DNA of 64,000 nucleotides. It comes from Margaritispora aquatica (lineage: Eukaryota > Ascomycota > Leotiomycetes > Helotiales > Discinellaceae). Both the position numbers and the translations under genes were made by a program. Where the stretch lies: assembly GCA_007644065.1 (NCBI GenBank), contig VJWN01000032.1:1-64000 (forward strand). The letters are read 5' to 3'. Shown here piece after piece: positions 1 to 12,105 of this stretch (position 1 is the stretch's first letter; each line of letters starts with the position of its first letter). The notes under the pieces are model-generated. The model worked only from the letters and a program-made list of their open reading frames with translations. It had not been told where the DNA came from and ran no database searches.

Positions 1-860
1 GGTATCTATACCTACTAATTTAAGGCCTTTTATTTAACAAATACTTTATTAATTATAACTTTTTATATAATTAATATCTTTTTAATTTAAATATTTTATA
101 AATATAAATATAAATATAATATTATACTAATACTTTTTTAATTATTTTTTTAAATTTTAAAAAATAATAGTTTTTATTAATTTTTTTAGTTATTTTAATA
201 ATTTTTTAGTATTTATATATAAATAATCTATATATTTTAAATATATACTTTATATATAATAATTTTAATAAATATATTAATCTTTAAAATAAAAGTAATT
301 AGTTTTTTATTATAAAGAATAAATAATTTTTTAAATTCTTTAGGATTTTCTATATTATAAAGTCTTTTAATATACGAAATATAGATTAAGCTTAATTAAG
401 CTCAATTAAGCTTAAAAATAAAGTTATAGTAGTTTTTTATTCTAATTAAATTATTTATTTATTATTAAAAAACTTTTTTAAATTTTTTAAAAAGATTAAA
501 ATACTTTATTAATATCTTTAAGCTAGGTTATATTAAGTATAAAGTATAGCCTATACTTCTAGCGCCTAAAATACTTTATAAATAACTAAATACCTTAATC
601 TAGATACTTATACTTATTAATTTAAAACCTTTTATTTAATATCTTTTATATAAGCTTTTTTAATCTTTTTTTCTATATTTCCGAGTTTAGTAATTAGGGT
701 TATAGTAATAGTTCTATTATTAAAAACTAGTTCTTTAGATATTTCTTTTAAAAATTATACTATAATTAAATTTAATAAATAAGAATTTTTTTTTAAAAAA
801 AATTAGTTTTAGTTTTTTTTTTATTAATTTAATTATATACTATTTTAATAGTTATATCTA
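1..860. repeat. AT-rich, RIP-like degenerate block
   Basis: Almost pure A/T sequence with dense TA dinucleotides and hardly any long open frame. It stops abruptly at about 860, where normal-composition DNA begins. In Pezizomycotina such blocks are usually transposon copies mutated by repeat-induced point mutation (C to T at CpA). No transposon protein or terminal repeat can be recognised, so the parent element is unknown. The RIP origin is inference from composition. Confidence 0.7.
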
Positions 861-1186
861 ATATCTCACATAGACTTCAAACCACCAGTAATTGAACATT
901 CCAGTGTTAGTGAGCTTACATCGACAGCAATGCACCTCTTCAGTACGGTTCTCAGACGAACCATTGATTTCGTCCTCCCCCTGCAAAAGACGATGTCACC
1001 AAGAATGATAACGACCGTTTCAAACCGGAAGTATGAAACAAGATTACAAGAAGACCAAATGAATGACAATGTATATTGCAATATCCTAGGGTATCTGTAA
1101 CGCCTGAGTTCCATGTTCCATGTACCTTTTCACCTGTGTAGCTTCAAATTCCAGTCCAGCCAATAGAGATCTCTTCATCCACCAGC
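861..1186. other. Spacer between the AT-rich block and RTT109
   Basis: Normal-composition DNA downstream of the RTT109 stop codon, probably including its 3' UTR. No supportable gene. The one minus-strand open frame here (866-1114) has no family resemblance. Confidence 0.5.
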
Positions 1187-2782
1187 TCAAACCTTTGGTT
1201 TCTTCCTGATCATCCCGGTCGTAAGAACATTAACCTTTGGTGCCGAATCAACAAGTATCTGCGGCTCTTCTACAACAACCTTTCTCTTCTTCCGCATTAA
1301 CCCAAGGTTGAGAGTCTGAACACCAGCAGCACTTGCTTGGGTCCTAACCTCAACAACTTTGGTTCCAACGACAGTCTCTCCCCATGCGTCGTACATACTG
1401 CCTCTAGCACCCGATCTCACTTCGTTAATCCATCTTGCCGAACTTGAAGACGCAAGTTCCAAATTCGCAAAGTCCAGACGCAACAATAATTCTGTGACTC
1501 GGTTATAGTCTGTCTCGTCAACAACGACTTGACCTCGACCTTCTGAACGCCACATGTAATAGGGAGTACTCTCTGCTCGTTCAAGGAGGTAATTCCTTGT
1601 CTCTGTTTTGATTCTTGGTTGTCTAGGAACGATCTTCCCTCTCAATTTCTTCTTCTTTGGTGTCTTTTGTATTGGTTTGATAGATTGCTGTGAGGAAGGT
1701 AGTTTGTCATCCGGCACTAAATTTCCTGGCGCTTTTGAATTGAAAGAGGCTGCAGGGGTAATTGGAAGGGAAATTGAGACAGGCTGACTGGTTCCTATAT
1801 CCTGGTTCTGACTTCCATCAACAGCAAGGTCATCGGTAGTAGCCTCGGGTTCAAAAACAAGCCAGATAAATCCAACCATTCTACCAGCTGAACATTCTTG
1901 CCTAAAAGCCATCATTTCCCAGAATTGATCGATCGACTTTACACTCTTCCATTGTCCAGTAGCATTCGCTTTACCTCGAGCTATCTCCTCATCCAATTCC
2001 TCTAGGTATCTCGCCTTTGGATCGTCAGGAAATTGAGGTATCAGACAGCGTGGAGGTGCATCGGTATGTCTTGTGAGCTTCTGAAGAGGATGTCCCATAG
2101 TCCATGCTGTGGAACCGCCTAGTCGTTTGGGAACAAAAGAGCTAGTTTCGTGGGCATCCAATCCAGGTACCACTAAGTAGCCATTGATACTTTTCCATGC
2201 TCCTGAGGTATCAATTAATGGATCCAGAACTTTACACCACCACCGAACCAAGCCCCGATCATCCAGAACATGTTTCCCACTGTATTCAATGCTTCCTGGA
2301 AAAAGATATTGATCCTGGGCTCTAGCAAACAGAGAGATGACACTGCGAATGTTCGGCCTCTGATGCTCTTCCACCAAATGCTGCAAGAAAGTCGCACTGA
2401 TATCTCGAATTGGTGAGGGTGTTCCTTTTGCTAGGCCTAGTAGGTGAAGAAATCCAGTGGAATCTGCCTTAGAAACAAAGAAGGTATTGTCGAATGCGGT
2501 AGAATAGATCAATATCTCCACCGCAAATACCAACACTTCTCGAGCCTCAGAGCTGCCATTGCTAGGCGCGGAGATTGAAACAGCTAGAAAATGGCTTTCG
2601 CAGTACGTTCGATCAGGTCGTGTGTCTGGAGGAGCTGAATATATGGCAGATGTCTTGGTTGGAGGGGTAGACAGATGATAGGTCTTGAAGCTGGCATCTT
2701 TCGGTAGTGCTGTAGCAAGTTTTTGGTGCAAAGTTGGACATGAAATTGATGGTTTAAGTGGTAACCTTTCGTGAGCAGCCAT
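1187..2782 (-). CDS. RTT109: Histone acetyltransferase Rtt109 (H3K56)
   Basis: Intronless 531-residue protein recognised as the fungal-specific Rtt109 acetyltransferase. This family acetylates newly made histone H3 (K56, also K9/K27) with the chaperones Vps75 and Asf1 during replication-coupled nucleosome assembly in the nucleus. Family hallmarks are visible: FFVSKADSTG at residues 101-110 (Asp107 lies in the conserved SKxDxTG segment) and HVLDDRGLVRWW at 171-182. Basic patches near the end (RKKRK, and RKKPKV as the last six residues) look like nuclear localisation or histone-binding tails. The middle (about 330-390) is low complexity. The start is the only reasonable ATG and gives the full N-terminal domain. 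The gene diverges from the mL57 gene, with start codons 189 bp apart. Length is near the filamentous-fungal norm. Family assignment is confident; histone-site specificity is family knowledge. Confidence 0.93.
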   Translation of the reverse strand: MAAHERLPLKPSISCPTLHQKLATALPKDASFKTYHLSTPPTKTSAIYSAPPDTRPDRTYCESHFLAVSISAPSNGSSEAREVLVFAVEILIYSTAFDNTFFVSKADSTGFLHLLGLAKGTPSPIRDISATFLQHLVEEHQRPNIRSVISLFARAQDQYLFPGSIEYSGKHVLDDRGLVRWWCKVLDPLIDTSGAWKSINGYLVVPGLDAHETSSFVPKRLGGSTAWTMGHPLQKLTRHTDAPPRCLIPQFPDDPKARYLEELDEEIARGKANATGQWKSVKSIDQFWEMMAFRQECSAGRMVGFIWLVFEPEATTDDLAVDGSQNQDIGTSQPVSISLPITPAASFNSKAPGNLVPDDKLPSSQQSIKPIQKTPKKKKLRGKIVPRQPRIKTETRNYLLERAESTPYYMWRSEGRGQVVVDETDYNRVTELLLRLDFANLELASSSSARWINEVRSGARGSMYDAWGETVVGTKVVEVRTQASAAGVQTLNLGLMRKKRKVVVEEPQILVDSAPKVNVLTTGMIRKKPKV

Positions 2783-2971
2783 ATCTATTGAATATGCTAG
2801 ATATTCTTGTCATGTTGGAATTCCAGAGTGAGTGGTCAAGAGATGTCGTTCAAGGCTGTGGGCAGGGGTAGTTAAGAGCTCGCCTAAAACAGACTAGCGT
2901 AAATAATTTATGATGGAGACAGTCACTGCATTGCATTTGACATTTCCAGATCCCCATCCTACCAGACAACA
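2783..2971. promoter_or_regulatory. Short divergent promoter RTT109 / mL57
   Basis: 189 bp separate the two start codons, so both transcripts must start inside or very near this interval. No TATA box or named operator is evident. The shared use is inferred from geometry. Confidence 0.5.
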
Positions 2972-3859
2972 ATGGCTTCCAAATCAGCAGTGCGGTCTCT
3001 GCATAGTCTTGCAAGAGGATCTAGACCAACATGTGAATGCGCCAGCGCAGCATATCGGGCTGCGGCTTTTCGCCAGCTTACGACAAAGACATACACCCCC
3101 ATGAAGGACGAGACGGCCAATTCGAGCAGCGAAGTAGCAGAAGAGAGACCAAGATGGTCACATACACCACCGAGGATGAAGGCCGCGTTTCCTTTCCGTA
3201 TAAAGGACACTAGGATAAAATGGGAGTGCAATTCTGATCCAGCAAGACTGGATCGATTCTACGACGAGTTTTTGGGAATTGGCGGAAACACGCTGCTTAC
3301 AGAGGAGGTAAAATGGTTAGCTGTCACACACAAGAGTTTTGATCAAGGAAGAAGAGGATTCAATGATCGATTGGCGTTCTTAGGTGTGTATTTTTGGGTT
3401 TGGTCGCAGGAGTTTGTGCTGATTCAGACAGGCCGAAGAATTCTGAACATGCAACTCAATCTCGCACTCCTCAACTCAACCCCAGCAACGAAAACACAGA
3501 GAGGCGCAGACCCAGATGATAACCGGAAACCATACCAACACCCTTCATTAGAAAGTCTGCAGAATGTGGTGGATATACCCGTTTCAGAGGTGTTGACAAA
3601 AGAACGAATTGGTGGATTGGCTACTCAATTTGGCATGAGAGATGTTGTCAGATGGGTGCCACGAAACGTAAGGGCTTTCAATGAATAGATTGGATTTAGC
3701 TAACAAGTACAGCTTACGAATTTGGATGCATCAGGTGTGGATGTCGTGCTCACATCAGCTGTCTATGCGATTGTCGGGGCGATTGCGTTACAGAGAGGTG
3801 GCGACGTGGCAGCTGAGGTTGCGAGACAGAAAATTCTGAGCCCATTGGGAATCAAGTAG
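2972..3859 (+). CDS. MRPL15: Mitochondrial ribosomal protein mL57 (MRPL15, RNase III fold)
   Basis: Three exons: 2972-3383, 3432-3667 and 3713-3859. The introns are 48 and 45 bp with GT...AG ends. The product is 264 residues. The N-terminus is rich in Arg/Ser/Ala with few acids, as in a mitochondrial presequence. The body carries the RNase III-like pattern of yeast Mrpl15: EVKWLAVTHKSFDQGRRGFNDRLAFLG, which splices exactly onto RRILNMQLNLALLNS, and a C-terminal GVDVVLTSAVYAIVGAIALQRG helix region. In the family this fold is a structural part of the mitochondrial large subunit and has lost nuclease activity. Both joins restore frame and end at a natural TAG. The ATG has a good context (ACAATGG). 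Assignment is by motif; the mitochondrial location is family knowledge plus the presequence. Confidence 0.88.
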
Positions 3860-4110
3860 GTTACAAAGATGTGTAGAATATGTACAATATGTGGATTAGA
3901 GATGAGCGGATTTGTGCCAACATCACCATGAATACTGGCATAGCCATTCAAGGGGTACTTATAGAATCATTGACTTGTATAGACTATTTCGACTGCGCCT
4001 TGAGTTTGTGCGCCAGAAATTCATGAGGCTGTCATGTTCATGACAACTTTACTTCAAGCTGAAGTACACCACAGGAGCACAAAATTGTCCTTCATGTCGT
4101 TTATTCATGT

Positions 4111-5023
4111 CTAGTCCGTCCTTGGCTTCTTGTTATCCTCACTCTCCTCATTGCCAGTACCATTCACATTATCTCCGCTCATTTCATCTCTCATCCTAAC
4201 TCTCCCAGCACCCTCACCCAAGATTTCAGACTCCCCTCCTCCAATCCAATTTCCATCTGCATCGAAATACTCGGAGACGTTATCTGCAGTAATCCAGCCA
4301 CCACTACCAGGAAATGGAGGTGGTAGTCCACCATCTACTGCACCTCGCTGTACTCCTGGCAATCCACTAATACCTTCATACCCCACACTTCCCTCAAACA
4401 TAATCCTGCTATCTCCATTTTCATCTTCCATGTCTTCATCTTCGTCCATTGGATCAGGATGTAGATTCGAGCAATTCGATACGCCCGAAAATAGTGTCTG
4501 GATATCAGAGGTGCCTTCTGCATCGGTGTTAGGGATCAAGGTGAGCTCAATCGCCTCTGCCTCATCATCATCTTCATTTGAATCGGAGAGGTCGAGTTGC
4601 ATGTATAGTCCTTGTACTTGTACTGCGGGGTTGGAGGGGTCGGGAAGTCTCTGAATGGCGTGAAGGGAGATAATAGGGTATGGAATTGAGAAACCAGAGT
4701 TGGTCGAAGAGTTGAATAGTGTAAGATCCCTGTATCTGTTAGCATACGCATTCCCATCGAAGGAGAACGTACTCTGAGGAAACATAGACATCTACAGGCT
4801 CGACAACCATAGACATATCATCTTCGCCAGCAGCTTGTTCATTGGTTGAGAATATTGGTAACTTGGATGTTTGGCTGCGCGATGCTAGAGCGCGTACGCC
4901 TGCGCCATGGTAATGAAGTACAGGCTTCGCATTGTAGAAAGTTGCAGGTGTGTGCGACTGGTGATCTGCAAGCGATGTGAATGTATCAAGGACTGGAGCT
5001 GTGTGGATGGTAGTTGGAGGCAT
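4111..5023 (-). CDS. pICln/Lot5-like methylosome chaperone subunit
   Basis: Two exons on the minus strand: 4773-5023 and 4111-4729. A 43-bp intron (GTACGT...ACAG) contains a GCTAAC branch site. The product is 289 residues. The PH-like pICln core is visible: VDVYVSSEDLTLFNSS, then GFSIPYPIISLHAIQRL, then an acidic region and SNLHPDPMDEDEDMED. That matches the animal pICln layout of a beta-sheet domain, an acidic loop and a Pro-Asp-Glu motif. pICln brings Sm proteins to the PRMT5 methylosome and chaperones snRNP assembly. The long acidic and Gly/Pro-rich C-terminus is probably disordered. The C-terminal half is less conserved, so the last ~100 residues rest on the open frame only. The old chloride-channel name for this family is historical. 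Confidence 0.82.
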
Positions 5024-6432
5024 TTCTGCTTTGTGCTGGGAATCTATATTGTCGAATCTTCTGGTTCTGGAGTATGCAGCTGTGTGAGGAGTTTGACAAT
5101 TCGAAGAAGGTTGCTGATGTTTACTTTCATCAGTCAGGCTGCGACAACTGAGAAAAATGTTACAAGGCTGAGATGCGGGTGGAAAGGGAGCCTTTCCTAA
5201 TATGGTGCTAGCTTCTCATCCCCGGTCGCTCTTGTTAGTCTCGATGCTTCAGATCGTTTCCTGGATTGATCAAACGCCATGAAATATTAAGCTATCTCGA
5301 AATGCTTATCGTGATTCCCCACTGTCTCTTGTCATATTTGAAGGGACTCTAGAACGTGGAATCGAATTTCAACTATTTTTTGGACGATATTGTTTGCCCA
5401 CTTCAGTCTCGATATTCACAACATCTTTGAAACTTCAGTTCAAAGTATTCTTAAGGCTTATTCTTTACATGTATTGATAATTTCTATCGTGGAACTCTGA
5501 ACTGTTGATTTCATTCTATGATATTGGGAAATAAAAGAAATTATGTGGTGGTGAAAGCAGTTCGAACACATCACCATATTAGTGCTTCAAGGGCCATCTT
5601 GGTGCAGCAGAATCTTCAATGTAAGTGGGGAGTGTTTCATTTTTTATGCTTATAGCTGTGTTCCTGGTGTCACTTGTGGTGTTTAAGCTGTTCTAACTGG
5701 CTTGGTAGAAGACACGATTTGCCCCTTGAATCGCGTCATGGCCGAATGCCAAATGACAGGAACAGAGAATAATCCTCTCTGCAAGTCAACGACCGAGGCG
5801 AGCCGTATGCAACATTTAAGAAGACGGTAATTCTATTGCTTGTCAATTTTGCCGAGGAGTTTTCTCTTCCCTGTCTCCTACTTTTAGTAAGTGTGCATGC
5901 GACTCTGGAGCATTCACATTGGCCTCATCCTTCACTGTACCTACAAACTTGCCAGAGCACCTCTTTGAAAAGTGCGGACCTTCACTCCTATGTTCTCAAT
6001 ATTCTCCCTAGTATCCTGTCATCATAAGTATCCCGCGTATTATGCGCAGCATACTCTGGTGTCAGAGCTCCACACTTGAGGGCTTACGAGCCTGAAAAGG
6101 ATAGCTAAGTGGCATGCATTGTGGGGGTGGATGGGTCTACAGCTTTGAATCAGTGACCTAACAGCAACTTCAATTGTTGGCAGCCCGTATTGATCAATAG
6201 ACATTCGATCCAACAACGAACCCATGAGCTGAACTCAACCCCAGATCACTTGTCATCAAAAATTTCGAGACGCAAAAAGCACTTTAAAAACTCATGATCA
6301 AGGCGTATTAAAATGCTGAATTCAAATCTACCCCACATGGTCAAGTTCTTGATCACTTGCTTTCATTACCTACAAATAGTTTGAACCAAACTCCCTAACC
6401 CTCAACTTGTCTTCACTAACAGCTCTTTACTC
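5024..6432. other. Intergenic, no supported gene
   Basis: About 1.4 kb upstream of pICln and of the doubtful gene at 6433. The open frames here are short, use non-ATG starts or lack composition typical of coding DNA. I see no tRNA-like arm, repeat family or clear regulatory palindrome. Confidence 0.5.
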
Positions 6433-6928
6433 ATGGCAAACCACTGGCACCAATATCAAGATCAAGAGTCTTCTTCAAATCTTCTCCCCGACATACTTGA
6501 ATATGATGAAGATGCAGCCAGCTCAGTCATTCATGAAGTGGAAGAGCTTCAAGGAGCTATTCTACTACGACAGTACATAGATACTCATCCACTTGCGACT
6601 ACCCTGCCATCACTGGAGACTCCAGTCAACTGTCCTGCCGAAGGAATTGCAACATCAGGTAAGCAATCTGCTCATCATCATCTTCCCAAGCTTTCAAAAC
6701 GATCAACCAACTATTCTGTTGCCTGCCCAAAGCATCATCAAACAAACCCTCTTATTCCGAGGAATGTTCGGCTTTGTTTCTATTCAAAATGGTGTTATCG
6801 AACAAAGGAACGACACGACTCACTCGCTTCGACAAACCGAGCGATCTTACGCAACCACAATGCCAACAGCGTGGGCCTGGTCGGATGCCCGAGGGCTGAT
6901 GTTAAAATGCCAGCGGGACGAAGCGTAA
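6433..6928 (+). CDS. Doubtful small spliced gene, function unknown
   Basis: An ATG at 6433 opens an acidic, Gln/Glu/Asp-rich frame (MANHWHQYQDQESSSN...). At 6659 there is a strong donor (GTAAGC). Splicing to the AG at 6760-6761 gives a 103-bp intron and moves into another frame that continues as MFGFVSIQNGVIEQ... and ends at 6928, about 130 residues in all. Alternatively the unspliced frame runs to 6972. I recognise no domain, signal peptide or membrane segment. It lies 360 bp upstream of the bZIP start, so it could instead be a long leader of that gene. Support is limited to an ATG, an open frame and one good splice pair. Confidence 0.27.
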
Positions 6929-6972
6929 GTTGCGCCTCAAGGACCATCTTCCATGTCCTGATCCAGTCCTGA

Positions 6973-7288
6973 AGACCGTTAAGTACTTTGTGATATTTTG
7001 ACCCCAAATCTCAGGACTCTGATTGGTTGAAATTCGATCGACAAATATTAATGCATCAGCACGCCATCTTCAAAACGTGACATACGGCCAACTACGCGAC
7101 TAGTAAATAGCCTCTTGGTCCCCAACTCTGAATGTTATTTGCATTATTGCGACTTACGATAGTCTTTGCAAAAGTTTCAAATCAATCGCTGATATTTGAC
7201 AGCAGGATTTCTCACCTTTGAAAATCCAATTCCACCACACCGAGAAGCTAACCCCAGTAAGCGGCCGCTTCCCCTCGCATACCCCACC
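6973..7288. other. Upstream region of the bZIP gene
   Basis: About 316 bp holding the probable promoter and 5' UTR of the bZIP gene. The bZIP frame is open upstream of its ATG back to about 7196 but has no earlier in-frame ATG. An AG near 7204 could be an acceptor for a non-coding 5' exon. Nothing else is evident. Confidence 0.4.
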
Positions 7289-7924
7289 ATGGATCAAGAT
7301 CCCAATCGAGATCCGGGGAACTACTCCTACTACCAGCCACCGACTGCTCAGTATTACCACTACCCTGATCCATCAACCACACAACAAGGTTACGCTCCGA
7401 TATATGCAGCTTCTGCATCATACACACCACCGTTACATTCGCCACAACCTCCATATAGTCCTAGTGATTATGCGTCGCATGGACAGTTAACGCTTACACA
7501 AGCACAATACGAGGCAGCACAAGCACAAGCAGAAGCATCATATGCTGCCACAACATCCCAACCACCATCACAATATGCAATCTCGGATGCACCTTCGTCC
7601 TCTTCCATTGAAGACCCAGACGTAAAACGACAACGCAATACAGCAGCCAGTGCCAGATTCCGTGCGAAGAAGAAGCAGAGAGAACAGGAACTTCAGGCAA
7701 GCGAAAGGGCGAAAAGGGAAGCTCTGCAGAGACTAGAGGGGAAAGTGAAGGATTTGGAGGATGAGAACAGGTTTCTCAAGGACTTGATCTTAACACCGAA
7801 GGAGAAGAGGAAGGAACGTGAGAGGAAAGAAAGGGATGGCGAGGAAGATGAGGAAGGCAATGTTACCGAAGGACCTGGAGAGCGGAAGAAGAAGGGAAAG
7901 GATGGAGTGGGAACTAAGAAGTGA
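7289..7924 (+). CDS. bZIP transcription factor, CYS-3/MetR-like
   Basis: A 211-residue nuclear regulator. The start was chosen at the first in-frame ATG, in a near-perfect context (CACCATGG). Residues 1-105 are Tyr/Pro/Gln/Ser-rich and look like an activation region. The DNA-binding basic region lies at about 113-131 (KRQRNTAASARFRAKKKQR) with the invariant Asn117-x7-Arg125. A leucine-zipper coiled coil follows (about 135-167; LEGKVKDLEDENRFLKDL). The C-terminus (168-211) is a run of Lys/Arg/Glu. The RNTAASARFRxKKKQREQ block is the one I know from Neurospora CYS-3 and Aspergillus MetR, which switch on sulfur acquisition, so a sulfur-metabolism role is a reasonable inference. Other bZIPs share similar basic regions. 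A 5.4 kb gene-free stretch follows it. Confidence 0.85.
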   Translation: MDQDPNRDPGNYSYYQPPTAQYYHYPDPSTTQQGYAPIYAASASYTPPLHSPQPPYSPSDYASHGQLTLTQAQYEAAQAQAEASYAATTSQPPSQYAISDAPSSSSIEDPDVKRQRNTAASARFRAKKKQREQELQASERAKREALQRLEGKVKDLEDENRFLKDLILTPKEKRKERERKERDGEEDEEGNVTEGPGERKKKGKDGVGTKK

Positions 7925-9964
7925 TCGCTAGGAGGAGGAAACGGTCTTATTATTCTGCTGTTCTTTGCGATCTGCTTCGTTGTTGGCCTACACATCAGTG
8001 GCTCATTTCATGCATACAACTCTGGTTTTGAGTTTCGACGAGGTGGTTTTGGCTTTTATGGTCGCAGTATTATCATGTCGTTGTGTTGCACATTTTATTC
8101 GAAAGTTTCGAGAATTTCTTGTGCGATTTTCTCGCCAAGTGGTGGCTTGCTATCTTGTTCATGGTGTTGCATGTCACTGCCACCACATTTCTAGGCTTTG
8201 TATTGTCATCACTCTTGTCGCCGAGGTTCCTAGGTCGATACTAGTCTTAACATCGTCCTCGTTCAATGGTTGCGTCATATGTCCTGTCCCATGATGATCA
8301 CTTTTATCCATCATATGAAGTCTCAACACTCTACACTTGTTCCTGTTACCCCTAATGACACATCCTCGCCATCAACCCCACACATTGTACAAGCTTAACA
8401 TGCTTTACTACCACGATTTACGACTACACTATCTTGAATTTGCATTTTGCCAAGATTTTCACAGAAGCGCTCTAAGAAATAGATTCGCTGCGTGAATAGC
8501 CCAAACTTTAGAAAGTACTCATCTTGCTCGGCGCAATCATTGGAATACCCATCTCACTCAGAGCGCAGGTAGTGAATGACCTGGCATTAATTCATTTATC
8601 TACTGCCGCCATCTTTGAAGCTCTCCTTACTACATCTCGATTGCTGTGGGTTTAGATTGGTGGTTGATTGATCCTCGCTTGCAGATTCAGGGGTGTGTTG
8701 TGCTAAGCGAGGCGAGTTGTCGAAGGCAGGGAGTGAGACATGCACTAGGTAAGGTACCTGATTAAGGCACGGGGCTCAACCAGGGGCACATAAACTGATG
8801 GATTGGTTGACTTGAATTTCTTCCAACGTGTCAAGTACCTATCTATATATGTGTCCTCTTTACCCTGGTTTGTCCCTTTTCTCCCTCACTATCGACGTCA
8901 CAAACCTATCTACTCCTGACACGGCATGTGCTTGAGGATGGATCAGGGAAATCAAGCAATATTTGCGGTGACAACTTGGCAGGTAAGAGATGATGCTATT
9001 AGTAAACGGTGTGAAACGAAAAAGTCCCAAGGTAGGATCCACGCGCTCTGTCGATCCTATGCTGCTTCCCGTCATGGCCATAGCGAAGGAAGAGTCTATG
9101 TACCTACCTAGCTGGCCTTCGCTTGAAGGCACGCAAGGAGTGCAGGTACCAATTTATTGAATGAGTGAATAAATGAATGAATAAATAAATAAACCTGTCA
9201 CTGGAAATCTCAGGCACTGAGCTGAAGAAATTGGCACGTTGACCTTGCGTCATTCCTTCTTCATACTTACCCTGTCCCCTTTACCAACATACGACACCCG
9301 TCTACTTCGTCTGTATTTGTATTCGTCTGAACTTTTGTTTGTGCCTTGCCTTGCCTAGCCTAGCCTACCAAACCTTACCTTATCTTACTTACGGTACCTG
9401 CATCCAAGCGAAACCCAAACCCAAACCTGGGCGTAACACCACAACCTGCATCTTGCCCTCACCTCTACCTCACCTCCACCTCAGATCCGCCCCATTATCT
9501 TCTATTTCTACTCTGTTTGGCTGGAATGCCATCGCTGTGATTCCCGCCTAGTTGGTTATTTATAGCTCGAGCTCTTCTAATACCTCCACTGCTGCGTTGA
9601 CTGCGAATATATTGTTCATTTTGGGGGTTTGAAACGTAATTTGCTATCTTTGTGTTTGCCTTGCCTTTCCTTGCCTTTTGTTTATGATACTGGATTTAAC
9701 TGCACTTGAGAGGGATACATGCACATTCAAACTTGACGGTATCTCTTCAAGTATTCAAACAAGCAGGACTTGGCAGTTGCAGTTGCAGTTGCAGTTGGTT
9801 GCACTAAGATAACCTAGAAAAGACCCCCCCCCTACTTCCCTCCCTCCCTACAACTCAAAGTAAGGAACAGCAAAAGGAAGCTTGGTCAACTGGGATTTCC
9901 CATCCCTTCCTGCTCGACTTTACCTTACCTTACCCTTTCAACCTTTCCTACCCTACCACCCCTC

Positions 9965-9999
9965 CCTACCTACCTACCTACCTACCTACCTACCTACCT
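9965..9999 (+). repeat. (CCTA)n microsatellite
   Basis: Nearly nine perfect tandem CCTA units inside the pyrimidine-rich spacer. Confidence 0.9.
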
Positions 10000-12080
10000 C
10001 ACCATACCAACCTATCTCGCGCGAGCAGAGATGCACAAGATACCGCTATCTATCGAGCACAACGTACTTACTTACTCCTCCTCTCCTCCTTGATTCATTA
10101 CCTAGGTATGCTTTACTATGATCTACTATCCTTCGATCTCGCAGCACCGTAGCGCCGTAGCACCGTAGCACCGTAGCAGCAGCTTGATCGATTGGGGGAG
10201 GATAAGGTTGGAAAGTACGGGTAGCTAAGGTAGGGTCTTGATGTAGAGAGAGGAGGGGGGGTTGGTTGGTAGGTTGGTTGGGTGGTAGCTCGAAATGAAA
10301 ATATGTCTGTCTGTCTATAGCTTAAGGGAGGCATTGTCGTTGAGGTGTTGTGATATAAAGTGATTTATAAATGGAACTACTACCCTACCTGTACCGTAGA
10401 TAGTGGGGAAAAAAAGGAACCGTGATCCTCGTATTGTTCAAGAGGTCAACAGATATCAGTCCATGAGATTGGTGATTTAGTTTTTTTCTAGCTAGCAGAA
10501 CAAGTAGCTTCCACCAAAGGCTTTTCATAGAGCACATTTCTTCCGAGCAAAGAACGCCCTTATGGTTGTTCTCCAAATCCACTCTTGAGGTTTGACAGAC
10601 CTAGAGAACATGGTCCGGACTAATAAAAGCAAGCGACATTTCACAATCAATCTTAAACAGGTTATTTTCAGCCTTCTGAGCAAGCCTCGTATCTACCTAT
10701 CTACTACCGTAGTACATATAAAACCATTCCACAACATGCTTCGCCTACCACATGCAGAACTTCACAAGCTAAGGATTCCGTCATCCTCGGCTTTCTGTTC
10801 TGTTCTGTTCTTTCTGGTCTGCCAACCTCCTTTCTCGCCTCCTTCCCGGGATAGTAGATAGTAGATAGTACCTAGGTCGCGACCAACTCGGCCGTGTGAA
10901 GAGTCAAGGCCGTTCTGGAGACCTAGCGTGGGGCGATGTAGAGGTCACTGTGCCAGTATTAACGTGTCATTGGATGCTGAAATAGATATTCAGCTTTGGC
11001 TTTCTGGCGGGCTTGATGATAACTTCTCGTGAATGGTGCTGAGGATGGTTGGTGCTAGGCAGCACGCAGGTTGGACGATGGATGAATGGAATGTGTCAAG
11101 CTAAGGTATACATGGGATTGGTTTCTGTTGAATGGCAAAGAGGTCCCTCTGGAGCCTGGAGTGAAAACAGTGTGGCATTGGTCAGAGAGGGGTGAAGGAC
11201 AGAATGAAGCGAGGAATGGGAAGCTGCAGTAGTAGAAACGACGAGGTGTTTGAGTTGGCGATGGGGATGGCGATAGCGATGATGATATGGAGGATAGCTG
11301 AGGGAGAGAAAAGCAGGTTTGGTATAGCATCAACCACGGCCACTGATTCCTGACCTTTGCTCAACCTAGTTCCAGGTTGGCTATTATAGATCAGCGGTGA
11401 GATCAAGGCTGTCACTGTCACACCAGGTTGTCTGGGAACAATGACATGCAATCCTGACAGTCTGTATAGAGGACTCCCAAGCGGGTAAGGACATATGAAA
11501 ACACAGCCTCCTCTGCTAACCCGAACCCAGTACGAGGGTGATATCACCTCACTAGTCAAAGGACATCTGCGAGCCAATGAACATACATCATGAGCGTCGT
11601 GATGGGAATGGGGGGGTGTGTAAGAAGTGTGAGAGAAGATGGCTAGCTAGTTGGTCGGCGATGGGTCGCAGGACAACGACCACGACCAGCCACAACCATA
11701 ATGATGGCTTGTCTCGGCGCGAGGAGGAGAGGATATGTAAAAAGTAGGTGACATATAAGGTGGAGTGGACGGGAATGAGGACGTGAGACGAGACGTGCAT
11801 TGACGTGAAGAATGTGAGGAACGTGATGAATGGATGGATGGATTGGAGAAGATTGGAGATGAGGATAAAGATGAGTGAGGGGAGTGAATATGATGGGAAT
11901 GGTACTGGCTGGTACTGGAATGGAGCGTGAGGTGAAGAATAGAAGTTCAGTTCAGTTCAGATCAGATCTGGTCGGGACTTCCAATGCGGAGATACGAAGA
12001 AATAGGGTCGGTCGTACAACACAATACATACATGCATGCATTGCACTTGATGTTGTATCACTCACTGTACCTTACTCTCC

Positions 12081-12105
12081 TGTACTGTACTGTACTGTAC
12101 TGTAC
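12081..12105 (+). repeat. (TGTAC)5 microsatellite
   Basis: Five perfect pentamer copies. The unit contains GTAC, which is its own reverse complement. Confidence 0.9.

Noticed and set aside
4130..4654. 174-codon plus-strand frame opposite pICln
   Set aside because: Shadow of the pICln exon on the other strand; Ser/Pro-rich because of the acidic codons opposite it.
7196..7288. Upstream extension of the bZIP protein from a TTG at 7196
   Set aside because: No in-frame ATG exists there, while the ATG at 7289 has a near-ideal context.
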